Assembly (NCBI GenBank): GCA_964036195.1
Contig: OZ038456.1
Location: 3,782,001 to 3,846,000 of the forward strand
Length of the DNA: 64,000 bases
Origin: Sphaerolaimus hirsutus
Lineage: Eukaryota > Nematoda > Chromadorea > Monhysterida > Sphaerolaimidae
Direction: 5' to 3'
Made by a program: the position numbers and the translations under genes. Every line of letters begins with the position of its first letter. Position 1 is the stretch's first letter. The notes under the pieces are model-generated. The model saw nothing but the letters and a program-made list of their open reading frames with translations, had not been told where the DNA came from and made no database searches. Positions 1 through 10,784 of this stretch are shown piece after piece.

Positions 1-144
1 CAGGCACTTCACAGCCCATGATCACACTTCAGAGCCTGATCACAACCTATCACCAGGCACTTCACAGCACATGATCACACTTCAGATTCTGATCACAACC
101 TATCACAAGGCACTTCACAGCCAATGATCACACTTCAGAGCCTG
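1..144. repeat. 53-bp tandem repeat (satellite fragment)
   Basis: Units start at 1, 54 and 107 with caggcacttcacagc and differ at only a few bases. A fourth unit, 1181-1233, lies beyond the inserted family A element, so the array was continuous before that insertion. The array enters from outside the window, so its full length is unknown. Confidence 0.85.
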
Positions 145-152
145 ATCATGAC

Positions 153-1165
153 CAGGGTTGGCAAAATCTCAGAAAAAAATAAAAATAAAATAAAAATAAA
201 ATGAAATATTAAAGAATAAAATAAAATAAAATAAAATGGAAAATTTAAGAATAAAAGTAAAAATTGTATAAAAATTTAAATTTTTGTAAAATTGTATAAA
301 AATTCGTATTTTTGTAAAATTGTATAAAAATTCATATTTTTTGTAAAATTTTATCTCGTTGCTTGAGTTTCTACCTGTTTATTCATGTATCTGGGAGCAG
401 CCCCAAGTGTAAAGTGTCAAATGTCATGCAAAATGTCATGCAAAGTGTCAATTGTCATGACAAATGTAAGGTAAAGTGTAAATTGTCATGACATGTAAAA
501 AATAAAGTATTAATTGTCAAGCAAATTGTGTCCAAATCTTTTGTTTTGTATCTAAATCTTATGTTTTGTATCCAAATTATGCTGTTTTTGAATCCAAATC
601 TTATGTGAACATTTGGATACAAAATTATAAGATTTGGATACAAAACATACAATGGATACAAAAACACAAGATTTGGATACACAATTTACACTTTGCATGA
701 CATTTGTCATTACAATTGCCACTTTGCTTGAAATTTGACATGACACTTGACATTTGTCATGACAATTGACAAATTGCATTACATTTTACAAATGTGCCCA
801 GCACACTCCACTAGTCCTTATACTGAAAATGCAAACCATTCTTATCAATAATTGTAACTTTACACTTGCAGCTGGCTAACAATACATACTGCATGCAACT
901 TTTGAAAATTAAGGGAAAAATTGGTCACAGGTTTTTCATGTATGGGTCTAATTATAACATTTTTCTGGCCTTGCATGCATGATTCTGATTTTTTGTAAAA
1001 TTTTTGTAAAATTTTTGTAAAATGTATCATTTTTTTTTATTAATGACTTTTGGGAATAAAATAAAATAAAATAAAATGAAACAAGAATAAAATAAAAATA
1101 AAATAAAATTTTTATAAAATTTTTATACAATTTTACTAAAATGAATTTTTATAAAACCAACCCTG
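153..1165. mobile_element. hAT-like non-autonomous element, family A (A1)
   Basis: The ends are CAGGGTTGG and CCAACCCTG, flanked by a perfect 8-bp duplication ATCATGAC (145-152 and 1166-1173). An 8-bp TSD with a CAG-start TIR is diagnostic of the hAT superfamily. Both ends carry AAAATAAAAT arrays followed by TTGTAAAAATTTTTG-type repeats. The centre (about 415-785) holds TGTCATGACAAATG and TCCAAATCTTATG motifs in inverted arrangement, resembling family K. No transposase reading frame is present. It interrupts the 53-bp satellite. Confidence 0.9.
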
Positions 1166-1233
1166 ATCATGACTGATCACCAGGCACTTCACAGCCCATG
1201 ATCACACTTTAGAGCCTGATCACACCCAATCAC

Positions 1234-1589
1234 TGATGGAATGCACTCCATCAACACTTCACAAACTTTATTACTATTGTAAATTGTTTACATGTTGAAC
1301 AAACCCAGAAATTCGTGAAGATTGTTGAAGTCTGTGAAGACACTCCACTGCAGATCACAGCAGATCACCAGCACTATTTTTACTGTGATAAAGTGCATTC
1401 AATTTGACCAGAATAATTACAAAATGCAACAATCCATGGTTTTAAATTTGAAAACGCAAAAATGTGCAAAAAATACATATTTTTGGAAAAATGTCATAAG
1501 TTATGTAACATATGATCAAAAATCAGATTGAAATTTAAACACTTTTTCTGGGGTTTGCCTAATGACAACTCGAAGTTCACCCAATGCAG
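1234..1589. other. No gene seen (intron or intergenic)
   Basis: AT-rich unique-looking sequence between the satellite and the first kelch exon. Small open frames here have no recognisable domain. Confidence 0.6.
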
Positions 1590-1833
1590 CTGGCAATGGC
1601 GCAGCGATGCGGATCAACCAAAATGATTATTCGGTCACAACATTGCCATCCGTACTGGCATCGTTTACATATCGGAAACACGCCGCCGGTGCACTCATCG
1701 ATGACCAAGGTACGGTCCAATTGACGATTGTGAATTCATCACTGTACCCAAACATTCACCGATTCACAGGCACTTTCATGGTTTGTGGAGGACAGTTGCT
1801 AGACTCTAATGCCTTTATGAACACATGCTATAC
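1590..1833 (+). CDS. Kelch-repeat exon (internal, partial gene)
   Basis: This exon reads through 80 codons in one frame. Near its end is FMVCGG, the double-glycine hallmark of a kelch blade, followed by DSNAFMNTCYT. I place the acceptor at gcag (1586-1589, phase 1; a second gcag ending at 1604 is also in phase) and the donor at c|gttagt (1833/1834, phase 2). The phase-2 end joins exactly to the exon at 5892, giving CYT-YD, the expected strand order after the GG pair. Kelch blades form beta-propellers that bind partner proteins. The presence of Cys and lack of a BTB region leave open an extracellular propeller. The gene must start upstream of the window because the exon begins mid-codon. Specific function unknown. 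Confidence 0.65.
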
Positions 1834-1953
1834 GTTAGTACCTGCTACCAGACTTTTCAAGTCTGGTGTGAAATACACCACATATTTACCATCCCCATAC
1901 AAAAGTGTTACAAAGGATTCGTTTTTTTAGTCTTGTATAAAGACGGAGTTACA

Positions 1954-2372
1954 GCATAACGATAAATAGAAGGTGAAGCGACAAATACATGTCGCCGCAA
2001 ATTTGATTTCTCAAGAACGCTTTAAGCTCCATCCCTAAATTGACATGTTGAAAGCACTCACAGATATCTACATCGTGTCCAAAAATTATCCAAAACGCGA
2101 CAGTGGTTCGTTGGATATCAATGAAAAACAAAAATTTCGCTATTTGTCGGCGATCTCAACGAGAAATGCTGCCGACAAATAGCGAAATTTTTCTTTTTCA
2201 TTGATATCTCAAGAACCACTGGAGCTTTTTGGATAATTTTTGGACACGATGAAGATATCGGTTGGTGTTTTTTCAACATTTCAATTTAGGGATGGATACC
2301 TTTAAGCGTTCTTGAGAAATCGAATTTGCGGCGACATGTATTTGTCGCTTCACCTTCCATTTATCGTTATGC
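1954..2372. repeat. Fold-back element, about 200-bp arms
   Basis: The left arm starting gcataacgataaa (1954) returns as its reverse complement ending at 2372. Arms include gaaggtgaagcgaca and tcaagaacgctttaa, and the loop centres near 2163 between two copies of gacaaatagcgaaattt. Arm identity is high but broken by small differences. It lies in the intron after the first kelch exon. It looks like a MITE or fold-back transposon; no duplication could be fixed at the ends. Confidence 0.8.
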
Positions 2373-2697
2373 TCCGGCTTAAAGGGAACTGAAAAACTCA
2401 CAGTCATGGTGATAGGAGTCCAAGCTCGATGAAAGTATGAATCAATGATTTGTATATCATTGTGTAAGCGGTGCACACTGCACGTTGCAGTGATTTATTG
2501 TGATGTGCACTTTATTCACATATAGTGCCATGTATTTTTTTACATGAACAAAAAATAAACAAAGTCGAGGTAAAATTAGCTTCTCAAGATTGTCGGAAAC
2601 GCACCGGGGCACCGGGCACCGAAGGGCACCAGCACCGGTGCGGTGCAGTGCCCGTTTTCGAGGGTGCCCTGCCGCCGAAGTAAAATGCGCCAGCCAA
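2373..2697. other. Intronic sequence with a short GGCACC array
   Basis: Positions 2594-2688 contain caccggggcaccgggcacc and caccggtgcggtgcagtgcc, a fragment of family G arrays seen complete at 28.5 kb. The rest shows nothing recognisable. Confidence 0.6.
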
Positions 2698-2705
2698 GTT
2701 TTCAT

Positions 2706-2881
2706 CACAGTTGTTAAAATGTATTTACATTTACCTGAAAAATACATATACATGAGTACATTTTACTCATTCATGAGTATGGGTAAAAAAGTATTTTACA
2801 TTTTCTGTATTCAGCGGTGAGTAAAAAAGTATTTTACATATGCATATACTTTGAAAAAATTCAGTAATTTTAACAACTCTG
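2706..2881. mobile_element. hAT-like MITE, family H (H1)
   Basis: The left end CACAGTTGTTAAAATG and right end TTTTAACAACTCTG are inverted copies. Flanks GTTTTCAT (2698-2705) and GTATTCAT (2882-2889) match at 7 of 8 bases. The interior is made of TTTAC and AATACAT motifs typical of family H. At 176 bp it can only be a non-autonomous copy. Confidence 0.75.
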
Positions 2882-3003
2882 GTATTCATGGGGTGTAAAA
2901 TTTCGTCCACAGCATCAATAATGTGTTGTCAGTTTATGACAAAATATAGTAACATTTTCTGTACAAGATCCACCCCAGTCAGTAGAGTAGACAATGTGGC
3001 CAC

Positions 3004-4299
3004 TAACGATGGCAAACACCCCGAAAAAAAAAGTATTTAAATTTTTAAGTGTTTTTTCACAAATGAATTTTTGAATTTTCGAATTTTTCCTCAAATTAAT
3101 TTTCGAATTTCAAATTTACTTTTCGAATTTTTGAATTTTCAAATCTTTTTTGGCAATTTTCAAATTTTTTTGGGTAGTTTTCGATTTTTTTGAAATTTTT
3201 TTTCGAATTTTCTTGAAGAAATGTTGAATTTGAAGCTTTGAATGCAGTATTCATATAGTTTTAATGGTTGAACGCTTTTTAAAATTACTGTATTTCTTCA
3301 AAATATCCCCCACCACCCCCTTGAATTAGCCCCTCCCCCTCTAAATACTGCCAGGTCAGAGCGACCACTCTGAAAAAATAAACCCTCTGAGTGGGTATTT
3401 TCACTGTGATTTGATATACCTTATTACCTCGAAACACCCCCATGGGGGTTTGTTATTTCGTCATCAAAATTTGAGGGGGGTTAATTCGAGGGGGTTTATT
3501 TTTTCATCAGAAATTTTTGTAAGTATTGTAGCAAAGAGTAGTCATTTACGTACCCAAAACATGTAATAAATGCATTCAAACAGGATATATTAGGACTCAA
3601 CGTGCATCGCTACACAAACTAGTCTCTATGTGCAGTTGCGATGCACTTTGGTTGCAATTAATACATCATCTACATTGAATCCATGATGTATTTACTTCAT
3701 TCCAGGGGGTATTATTTCCCCAGCTCATTTTGAGGGGGGTTAGTTCAAGGGGAGTTAATTCAAGGGGGGTTTGATTGAGGATTTGTAGGATTCGGGGGTT
3801 TGTACAAATAAGTATGCCGTTTTCCAGAGCATTTTCCATGACTTTGACATGTTGCATGACATTTGACACTTTACCTGACATTTTACAGGGTCTGGAACTG
3901 GAAGCGGCAACATGTCGGATGGACTTGTTAGACAGTGCTCTGTTCAACAACTTGCAACAACAACACAACTTTTCATTTTAGATCTTATTTTTACATGACT
4001 TTAGAATGTCTTTACAATTAACACAAGACCGCTTTTTTGACGTTTTTATTTGTTACATTACTGTTTCTCAGACACACCTCATATCAATTGTTGATTGAAA
4101 TATCACATGTAACGTGAGAATGCGTTTTGTGACCTTGCATTTCCTGAAAAATTCGAAAATTATTTTTGAATTTTCGAATTTATGAATTTTCGAATTTTTT
4201 GAAAAAAAATCGATTTTTAAGTGTTTTATAAATGATTATGAAAAAATTCGAAAATTCGAAAATGTTTTCGAATTTTCGAATCTTTTTTTGCCATCGTTA
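3004..4299. mobile_element. hAT-like element, family N (N1), 1.3 kb
   Basis: Ends are TAACGATGGCAAA and TTTGCCATCGTTA with a perfect 8-bp duplication GTGGCCAC (2996-3003, 4300-4307). Both subterminal regions (3030-3230, 4140-4285) are arrays of TTCGAATTTT. The interior holds a decayed family E segment (about 3290-3790, C/G-run rich, tatttcttcaaaatatcc) and a family K segment (about 3815-3960) ending tttacagggtctgg. No transposase is visible. Confidence 0.88.
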
Positions 4300-4315
4300 G
4301 TGGCCACACAAGCTA

Positions 4316-4687
4316 CCGCAAATCCTCGAATAAGACCCCCCTCGAATAAGACCCCCCCTCGAATAACTCCCCCCTCCTGAAATACTCCCCATGTGTATGA
4401 ATAGGACACAATACAAAATACAAAAGAATATTACCCAACGGCAGCGACAGCAGATAAATACATGATGTGTATGCAGTGTATACTGTATACACATCTTTTT
4501 TGTTGTTGTGTACAGTTTAATACCTGAATAACATGAGTTGACAGGCTGCATCTGCAATGATTTGAGTCAGAGTTTTCTGAGGAAAAAATAACTCCCCCCT
4601 CGAATAACTCCCCCCTTGAATAAGTCCCCCCTCCAAAACATCTGACGAAAAAATAACTCCCCTGGGGTCTTATTTGAGGATTTAGGG
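4316..4687. mobile_element. TA-flanked MITE, family E (TCCTTGAATAAG-type subfamily)
   Basis: The left end is ta|ccgcaaatcctcgaataag and the right end is ttatttgaggatttaggg|ta. Inside are runs of CCCCC with ctcgaataac units on one side and their continuation after a non-repetitive middle (4390-4570). The TA flanks agree with better-preserved copies elsewhere. It lies 9 bp from the right duplication of N1. Confidence 0.65.
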
Positions 4688-5049
4688 TACATAGTTTTCA
4701 ACGCGTCACCATAAATTTTTCAATACTTAAAAATTTCATTTGCAAGCATTTGAGATGAGTGGTTTCGCAAGTCACAATCACTGGCGATGCATCGCCACTC
4801 TTGGCATACGGTATATCCTTGATTAAGTCCTCCCCCTTGAATAACATCCCCCCTTGAATAATGCCTCCAGTTGGCCAGGTGAGGAAAAAATAACTCCTCC
4901 CCTTGAAAAACTCCCCCTCCTAAATAACTCCCCCTCTGGGTATTTCATATGTGTATCCACAACGTGTATTTGAATGATTCAGATGCTGATGTGATGAACA
5001 CTAATTTTTAGCATGAAAACCTTGTTTTTGTTATTTTTGAACTGTTTAA
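4688..5049. mobile_element. Family E fragment
   Basis: Starts at atacggtatatccttgattaag (about 4807) and contains ctccccctcctaaataactcc. Its downstream part matches, in inverse orientation, the interior of the element at 7675-8090 (gtgtatttgaatgattcaga). No right end is found before the GGCGCC array. Confidence 0.55.
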
Positions 5050-5853
5050 TACTGTGAGCGGGACGGTAAATTGGCCCCGGGCGCCAGAGGGCGCCAGAGA
5101 AAATGGGGCCAGGCGCCAATGGCGCCATGGCGGATGGCGCCATCTGAAATAATGGCGCCGGGTGCCAAAGGGCGCCAGAAACAATGTCGCCAGGCGCCAA
5201 AATGGCGCCAACAATAAAATTCACTATTTTAGCCTGTAAATCATCACAGAAGCATTCAGAGAAGAGCAACGAGCTGTACCATTTTTCTGATGGCGACTCA
5301 AGCCACAAAACTCACCTTTTTGTTTCCGAGCCAGGGAAAAATAAACCCCCTCGAGGACTAAGCAAGACTGTGGAAATAATAAATACCCCCATGGGTTTAC
5401 AGTGCATTGTTAATAGGTATTCAATTATGTATTATAATGGCTGTGAAAAAAATCATTTAAGATTGACATTTTGTCAGATCAATTGTCATTTTTGAATACC
5501 TATTTGCAATTTATGTGATATAAAAGAATCAACATGAACCCAAACTTGCAATGCTGGCGAAAAATTCCAAAGGTGTAAGTGTTAAATATCACCTAAATGA
5601 AATCATTCAGCAGACAAAGCATTTTAATATGGCCAAAAATTATCACGCATCCCGGGGGTCCCGGCATCTTGGCGCCATTTCCAAATTGGCGCCAGCGAAA
5701 ATGGCGCCAAGCGCCAAGTGCGCCATGGCGTCATTCGTAATAATGGCGCCAGGCGCCAGATGGCGCCACAGAAAAAGGCGCCAAGCGCCAATGGCGCCTT
5801 GGTGCTGGCACCCTTTGGCGCCATTAAACGGCGCCAGCGCCATTCCATCACTA
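5050..5853. mobile_element. Family F (GGCGCC) element, left end decayed
   Basis: Two GGCGCC arrays (5075-5215 and 5655-5853) bracket a non-repetitive middle. The right end is CCATTCCATCACTA. The middle (acaataaaattcactattt through aaagcattttaatatggcc) is shared with the intact copy at 39740-40860, which has an 8-bp duplication, so this is the same element. It ends 38 bp before a kelch exon. Confidence 0.7.
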
Positions 5854-5891
5854 ATCCCTACATACAAAACACTATTTATCACATCCTTCAG

Positions 5892-6010
5892 GTATGATGC
5901 AATTACTGGAGCATCTGCACAGGCCCCCTCAATGCCCGGCCTAAAAGTGGAATTTGCAATGTGCAGATTTGATGATGACCGAGTCATTGCTGTTGGCGGT
6001 TTGGGCTATC
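5892..6010 (+). CDS. Kelch-repeat exon (internal)
   Basis: A strong acceptor atccttcag and an excellent donor c|gtgagt bound 119 nt, phase 2 at entry and phase 1 at exit. It encodes YDAITGASAQAPSMP, then RFDDDRVIAVGGLGY: the YD start, spacing and VGG of a kelch blade. Joining from 1833 and into 9751 keeps frame and places the next blade's YRYDGSAW at the right distance. A family F element ends 38 bp upstream. Kelch assignment is firm from motif order; the protein is not identified. Confidence 0.75.
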
Positions 6011-6299
6011 GTGAGTTATTAACCAACAAGAAAGGGGTTCTGTAGGGGGCTAACCCAAATCGGCGAGCTATCTAATTATCTGATGCAAATTTTGAGTGGT
6101 TGTGGCCAGATTTGATGGCCAGAGGATGAGAAATAAAGCACCCGGGTGCTTTACATGGAACATTTTGCACAGCATAGCACCCCGGGAGCTTTGAACGGGG
6201 GGGGGGTGCTTTGATCGGAGAAATGCGGTAGGGTCAGCTCAACCACCACTCAGTGTTGATGAGATTCCCAAAAATTACCCTAGTCCCTGGTTATTAGAC
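6011..6299. other. Intron with GCACCC motif cluster
   Basis: At 6137-6222 gcacccgggtgcttt, gcaccccgggagcttt and a run of ten G with gtgctttgatcgg form a small inverted motif cluster, possibly the remnant of another array element. Otherwise nothing recognisable. Confidence 0.4.
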
Positions 6300-6667
6300 T
6301 AGTGATGTAAAAGCGTCATGGCCCTGGCGCCTGGCGCTGGTGCCAAAGCAAAAAGTGCCATGGCGCATTTAGCGCTTGGCGCCATCTTGCGGTGGCGCCT
6401 TTGGCGCTTGGCGCTGGGTTTCGCAAAAAGCGCCATGGCGCTTTTGGTACTTGCTGCTATTTTTACCCGGCACCAGGTACAAAAGAACTGTCGCTGGTAC
6501 TAGGCGCTAGCGCCAAAGCAAAAACCGCAATGGCGCTAGCGCCACAGCAAAAGCTGCAATGGCGCTTCTTTTGCTCTGGCGCCATTGGCGCTTGGCGCTG
6601 GATTTCGAAAAGCGCCATGACGTTTTTGGCGCTTGGCGCCAAAGTCCTGGCGCTTTTTACATCACTA
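6300..6667. mobile_element. hAT-like family F element, 368 bp
   Basis: Ends TAGTGATGTAAAAGCG and CGCTTTTTACATCACTA are inverted copies. The body is almost entirely GGCGC / GCGCC units. Flanking octamers TATTAGAC and TATTGGGA agree at only 5 of 8 positions, so the duplication is decayed or the ends are recombined. Confidence 0.75.
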
Positions 6668-6763
6668 TATTGGGAAATTTAATTCCGTACCCGGTCACGA
6701 ATACCCAGTTGCATTTGATTGAATCCTTATTCAATTAAAATACCGATGTGATCGATAACACAG

Positions 6764-6951
6764 AAAAAAGCACGCAGACAACGGCGCTTGGTCACCCAAG
6801 GAAGTGTACTCATACTCGTCGAGCGCGAACGCATGGAGCACCGTCGCGCAGACTGCACACCCACACAAAGTATTTGGTCAATGTGCAAATTACCACGGCT
6901 TTTTGTATGTCTGCGGGCATCACCCTTATTACTCAAACATCTGCGAGAGGT
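6764..6951 (+). CDS. Possible exon, unrecognised
   Basis: A stretch free of simple repeats, with balanced base composition, is open from 6752. It can be bounded by acceptor aacacag and donor gag|gtaact in phase 0. It encodes TQSIWSMCKLPRLFVCL and ends LLLKHLRE. The kelch exons before and after already join without it, so it would belong to another transcript or to a TE passenger. The exon at 5892 exits in phase 1, so it cannot splice directly into this one. No domain recognised. Confidence 0.2.
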
Positions 6952-6956
6952 AACTA

Positions 6957-7298
6957 CCGTATTACCTCGAATTAAACCCCCCCTCGAAACGACCCCACCC
7001 CTCCTTGAGAAGCTTGAGGAAATAATACCCCCCCCCCCGCCCACGAAATACCCCCCAAAATCTTGAAATGTACATAATGTATGCAATGTACATAGCAGCC
7101 ACACATACAAATACTAGTCCCAATATAAATATGTACAAATCCTGTTTGTTCTCATTTATTGCCAGTTTTACGTGTTTTTTTGGCTATCCTTTCCTATGAT
7201 TCTTCACAAAATTTTCTGACGAAAGAATAACCTCCCGTCAAAGTCAAAATTCGATGGCGAAATAATAACCCCCTGGCGGGTACCTATTTCGAGGTCGG
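6957..7298. mobile_element. TA-flanked MITE, family E (E1)
   Basis: Left end ta|ccgtattacctcgaatta, right end atttcgaggtcgg|ta. Runs of C lie just inside both ends, with gaaataataccccc units. The interior (gtacataatgtatgcaatg, cagttttacgtg) is shared with copies at 29972 and 49171. Confidence 0.75.
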
Positions 7299-7345
7299 TA
7301 GACAAACTTTCTTTGAAATCATAAGCCTAATCACTAGTTAATGTG

Positions 7346-7560
7346 TAGTGATAGAAAAGCGCCAGAAAAGGGGCGCCAAGCACCAATGGCGCCATGACGC
7401 CATTCAGAAGCCGGGCGCTATGCGCCAAGGGCGCCACAGAATGAGGACGCCAAGCGCCAGTGGCGTTATGGTGCGATTTGGAAATGGAAAGAAATGGCGC
7501 ATGGCGCACTCCAAGAAATACGGCGCCACAGTCAAATGCGCCACAGTAAACGTTGTGATC
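7346..7560. mobile_element. Family F fragment
   Basis: Begins tagtgatagaaaagcgcca, followed by GGCGCC-type units to about 7550. No inverted right end is found. Confidence 0.55.
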
Positions 7561-7674
7561 ATTTTATATCCTATTATTTATGTGTAACTGCGATGCATTT
7601 GTCAGCAATAAATACATCATGTACCTTTCATACATGATTTTCCTTATTTCCAGATGGGTGGTATTTAAAGGATA

Positions 7675-8090
7675 CCGTATATCCTTGAATAAGACCCCAG
7701 GGGCGTTATTATTTCGTCAGCGGTTTTGGAGGGGGGAGTTATTCAAGGGGGGGTACTATTCAAGGGGGGGGGGTTATTTTTTCCTCAGAACTTCCAGGAA
7801 AACTTTCACTTTATTCATTGTTTGTATGCATTCCGTCAACACATCTAATGCAGAAAATGACCAGTTCAACAAGAACAAAAACAACGTATCCATCCTAAAA
7901 TTCGTGTTCATCGGTGTCTGAATCATTCAAATACACATTGTCGTTTTTCCCAGAGGGGGGACTTATTCAAGAGGGGGGAGTTATTCAAGGGGGGGGGGGC
8001 GTTATTTTTTCCTCACCTGGCCAACAGGGGGGTGTTATTCAAGGGGGGGTATTATTCAAGGGGGGGGGGGTCTTATTCAAGGATATACGG
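7675..8090. mobile_element. TA-flanked MITE, family E (CCTTGAATAAG subfamily)
   Basis: Left end ta|ccgtatatccttgaataag and right end cttattcaaggatatacgg|ta are near-perfect inverted repeats of about 20 bp. Long G-runs with tattcaag units fill both flanks of a unique middle (7790-7945). This is the best-preserved member of this E subfamily. Confidence 0.8.
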
Positions 8091-8326
8091 TATTTTTGCC
8101 TCAGCTCGGAACGACCTGGGGGTATTTCAAGGGAGAGGGGTCAATTCAAGGGGGTAGGATATACTACATTAAAGAAAATATGGTAAATATTGAATCCCCG
8201 CGAACACCCCCCCCCCCCCCCAACAAATAAGAACAATTTTTTCTGCTATCTATCCTTCCAGGGTGTAAAAATCCAGACGACTACTGAACTGCTCGTGTGC
8301 CCATGCCCTAGAGGAAATAAGCCCCT
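8091..8326. repeat. Decayed family E remnant and poly-C tract
   Basis: Contains tatttcaagggagaggg and tcaattcaagggggtagg, then a 17-C run near 8206-8222. This appears to be the outer, older E copy into which the previous element inserted. Confidence 0.5.
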
Positions 8327-9744
8327 CATTGGCGCCACACACACTAGTTGACATCGATATTAGGGTCAACTCAGTGTCAACTAGTGTTTAGTTGATGCAA
8401 TCGATGTCTCAGTCGTCAGTTAGGGTTGGAAAACATCAATTTTTTAAACGCCTTGATTAAAAAAAATCAATTAAAAAAATTGATTTTTTAAAATTAACAT
8501 CATATTTTTTAACTTTGTCCAAAAGACAAACGTATTGTTAGTCTATTGTGGTCATATTATGACTTTGGAGCAAGGTGATCATTGAACTGATAGAAGTGCA
8601 CACAGGAAATGAAAGGTATGATTTAAAAAAATTCAGTGCTTAAATATTTAAAAAAATGTTTTTATTGCTGGAATTAAAAGTGTGTAACCTGTGTCATTTG
8701 GTAGAAGAATCCATACTAAAGCACTTCAAAAAAGTTGTTAAGAATGTAAAAGATATTTTATTTAAAAAAAATTATTTTAAGAAATAAGCAAAAATTGCTG
8801 AGTTGAGCATGAATTCATGAATTTGACAAATACCATTACAGTGAATTGTCAATTTGGCAATTTTGCCAATTTCACCGTGAAAGTCTGCCTACTCCAGAAG
8901 TCATCCATTTTTTCACCTTATGGCAATACCTTTTGGCAATTGACAATAAACAGCAACTACTTGTGTCAATTAAATTTCTATAACATGACAATGTCAACTA
9001 ACAAATGAACACCTGCAATGTGTACACTTTTTTACTATCGTTAATTGTAAAAATTGTTAATTGTAAACAGGAAAAATGTCAACTGAAGTTGATTTTTGCC
9101 TAATACAATGACCCAATTGACAAAAGTAATCATTGAGAAATGTCAAATTGATACAAAACAAACTGTTGCACCCACGGGGCTTGAGCAATGGCAGTCTGTA
9201 CCCAGGGTGCTATTCGACTTCATGAGCCTCAGCAATATGGAGCTGAGGTCACTTGGTGCCGACAAGGGCGAGGAGTGGAGGCGTTTGGAGTGCGCTGTGG
9301 AATTATTATTTTGGCACCGTCGCCATGTGACACATTCCTCAGGTTGTTATATTAACTTCATTTACTGAAGTGCAAAAGAGAACAGGCAAAAGAACTGAAC
9401 TGGTTAATGCACACAAACAGCCACTTATAAAGGATACGCTGAAACATAAAGTTTAGGGGTTCAGAAGTGAACCCAACACCTACTGAACTGCAGAATAAAT
9501 ACATGTAAGTGATTCAATGTAGTGGAACTACAACAGAACACTTTTTGGCACATGCGTGCGCTTTAGTTGACTCTACCAGTTACACAAAAATATGTACTGC
9601 CCAACTTTTTCAGTTGACAAAAAAAAGTTGTGCACGTTTTCAACTAATATGCTCTGGGGTCAACTCACAAAATTCTCAGTTGACTCTGAGTTGACACAAT
9701 CGATATACAAAAACCGATGTCAACTAGCATGTGTGGCACCAATC
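8327..9744. mobile_element. Family P inverted-repeat element carrying a coding-like segment
   Basis: The left end CATTGGCGCCACACACACTAG, then ttgacatcgat and caactcagtgtcaac, is mirrored on the right by gagttgac...ccgatgtcaac, then TAGCATGTGTGGCACCAAT. The inverted arms extend about 60 bp. The 1.4-kb interior includes AT-rich sequence and a GC-balanced open stretch at 9195-9342. Superfamily not assigned; no duplication could be fixed here. Its right end lies 6 bp before a kelch exon. Confidence 0.65.
9195..9342 (+). CDS. Coding-like segment inside family P element, unrecognised
   Basis: After ggcag|TCT the frame reads SVPRVLFDFMSLSNMELRSL, then EEWRRLECAVELLFWHRRHV, and ends at a weak donor tcag|gttgtt. 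The pattern recalls BACK or kelch regions (a W, then HRRH), but it cannot splice in phase from the exon at 5892. It sits between the TIRs of the P element, so it may be a captured host exon. Weak evidence; family not established. Confidence 0.25.
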
Positions 9745-9750
9745 CCACAG

Positions 9751-9990
9751 AAAAATATGCGCATTTAACTCGATACAGGTATGACGGAAGCGCGTGGCAA
9801 GAAATGGCACCAACGCCAATGTTACACTGCTGCGCCGCACTTGTCGTTGCCAATGACATTTTATATTTGACTGGAGGACTTAACAATGTCGCAGAGTTGA
9901 ACACCGTCTTTCGATTTGATGAAACAAACTTGCAGTGGATAGACACATCCTACCCACTGTTAAGGGCTGTGCATCGACATTTGGCTGTTG
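9751..9990 (+). CDS. Kelch-repeat exon (internal)
   Basis: The exon is 240 nt and symmetrical, phase 1 to phase 1, between acceptor aatcccacag and donor g|gtattg. It encodes TRYRYDGSAWQEM, then ILYLTGG, then VFRFDETNLQW and LLRAVHRHLAVG: one complete kelch blade core and the start of the next, with Y, W, GG and R/H positions as in the family. Phase matches the exon ending at 6010. Part of the acceptor region (ccaat) comes from the end of the P element 6 bp upstream. The next exon of this gene is not visible in the following 33 kb. Confidence 0.8.
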
Positions 9991-10362
9991 GTATTGACTG
10001 GTGATCACTTGTTGAGTTTGACAATTATTTTTTACAATTTCGACTTTGTGATGTTTAGATATTTACATACCTAGAGTGCTGGAAACCAGAAAATAATTTC
10101 ACCATTTGAGAGTACAATTTGAACACTCAAATGGCGCTGGGGCCGCAGGTGTGGAAACTCACTATGAAAATTTACCAGTGAAAATGTCTTGAAAACAGAA
10201 AATCATTCCATAGAAAAATTCAAGGAATGCCCAGCAAAATTGAAATGTTGCCAGTATTTTGTGTTTTATAGAACATCTGCATGATCTACAATAAATTGCA
10301 ATCATAAAAAAATAATAAAGGTAATAATAATAAACAATAATAATAAATCAATACCATGCATA
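9991..10362. other. No feature seen
   Basis: AT-rich unique sequence after the last kelch exon, ending in a (TAATAA)n stretch at 10315-10350. Confidence 0.5.
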
Positions 10363-10784
10363 CCGTATTACCTCGAATTATCCCCCCTTGAATTAACCCC
10401 CCCCCTCGAAATACCCCCCTAAATTTCGGCTGAGGAAATAATAAACCCCCCCTCGAAATACCCCCCCTAAAATTGAGTGTAACGTGAACGTACATGACAA
10501 ATACCGCAGTTTGTGATCTGTACTATGCAGAACACACATTAACACTGATGATTAGGTGACGTTAGGGAAGGGTTTTTGTGTATATATACAGTAATATGTG
10601 CCTATAAACACATATAAATCTATGTGATTGTTAGATTTTTCTACGTCTGCGTATGGGGAATTTCCGAAAAATTTCTGGCGAAATAATAGACCCCCCCTCG
10701 AATGAACCCCCCCTCGAATTATCCCCCCCTCAAATTTTGCTGGCGAAATAATAAACCCCCTGGGGGTATTTCGAGGTAATACGG
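10363..10784. mobile_element. TA-flanked MITE, family E (E3), 422 bp
   Basis: ta|ccgtattacctcgaatta at the left and tatttcgaggtaatacgg|ta at the right are inverted repeats with TA duplications. Internal C-runs and the middle cgtacatgacaaatacc plus cagaacacac match the copies at 21142 and 28033. Confidence 0.85.

Noticed and set aside
1590..9990. BTB-BACK-kelch (KLHL-type) identity for the kelch gene
   Set aside because: No BTB region is visible, and the only BACK-like stretch lies inside a transposon and cannot splice in phase from the preceding kelch exon.
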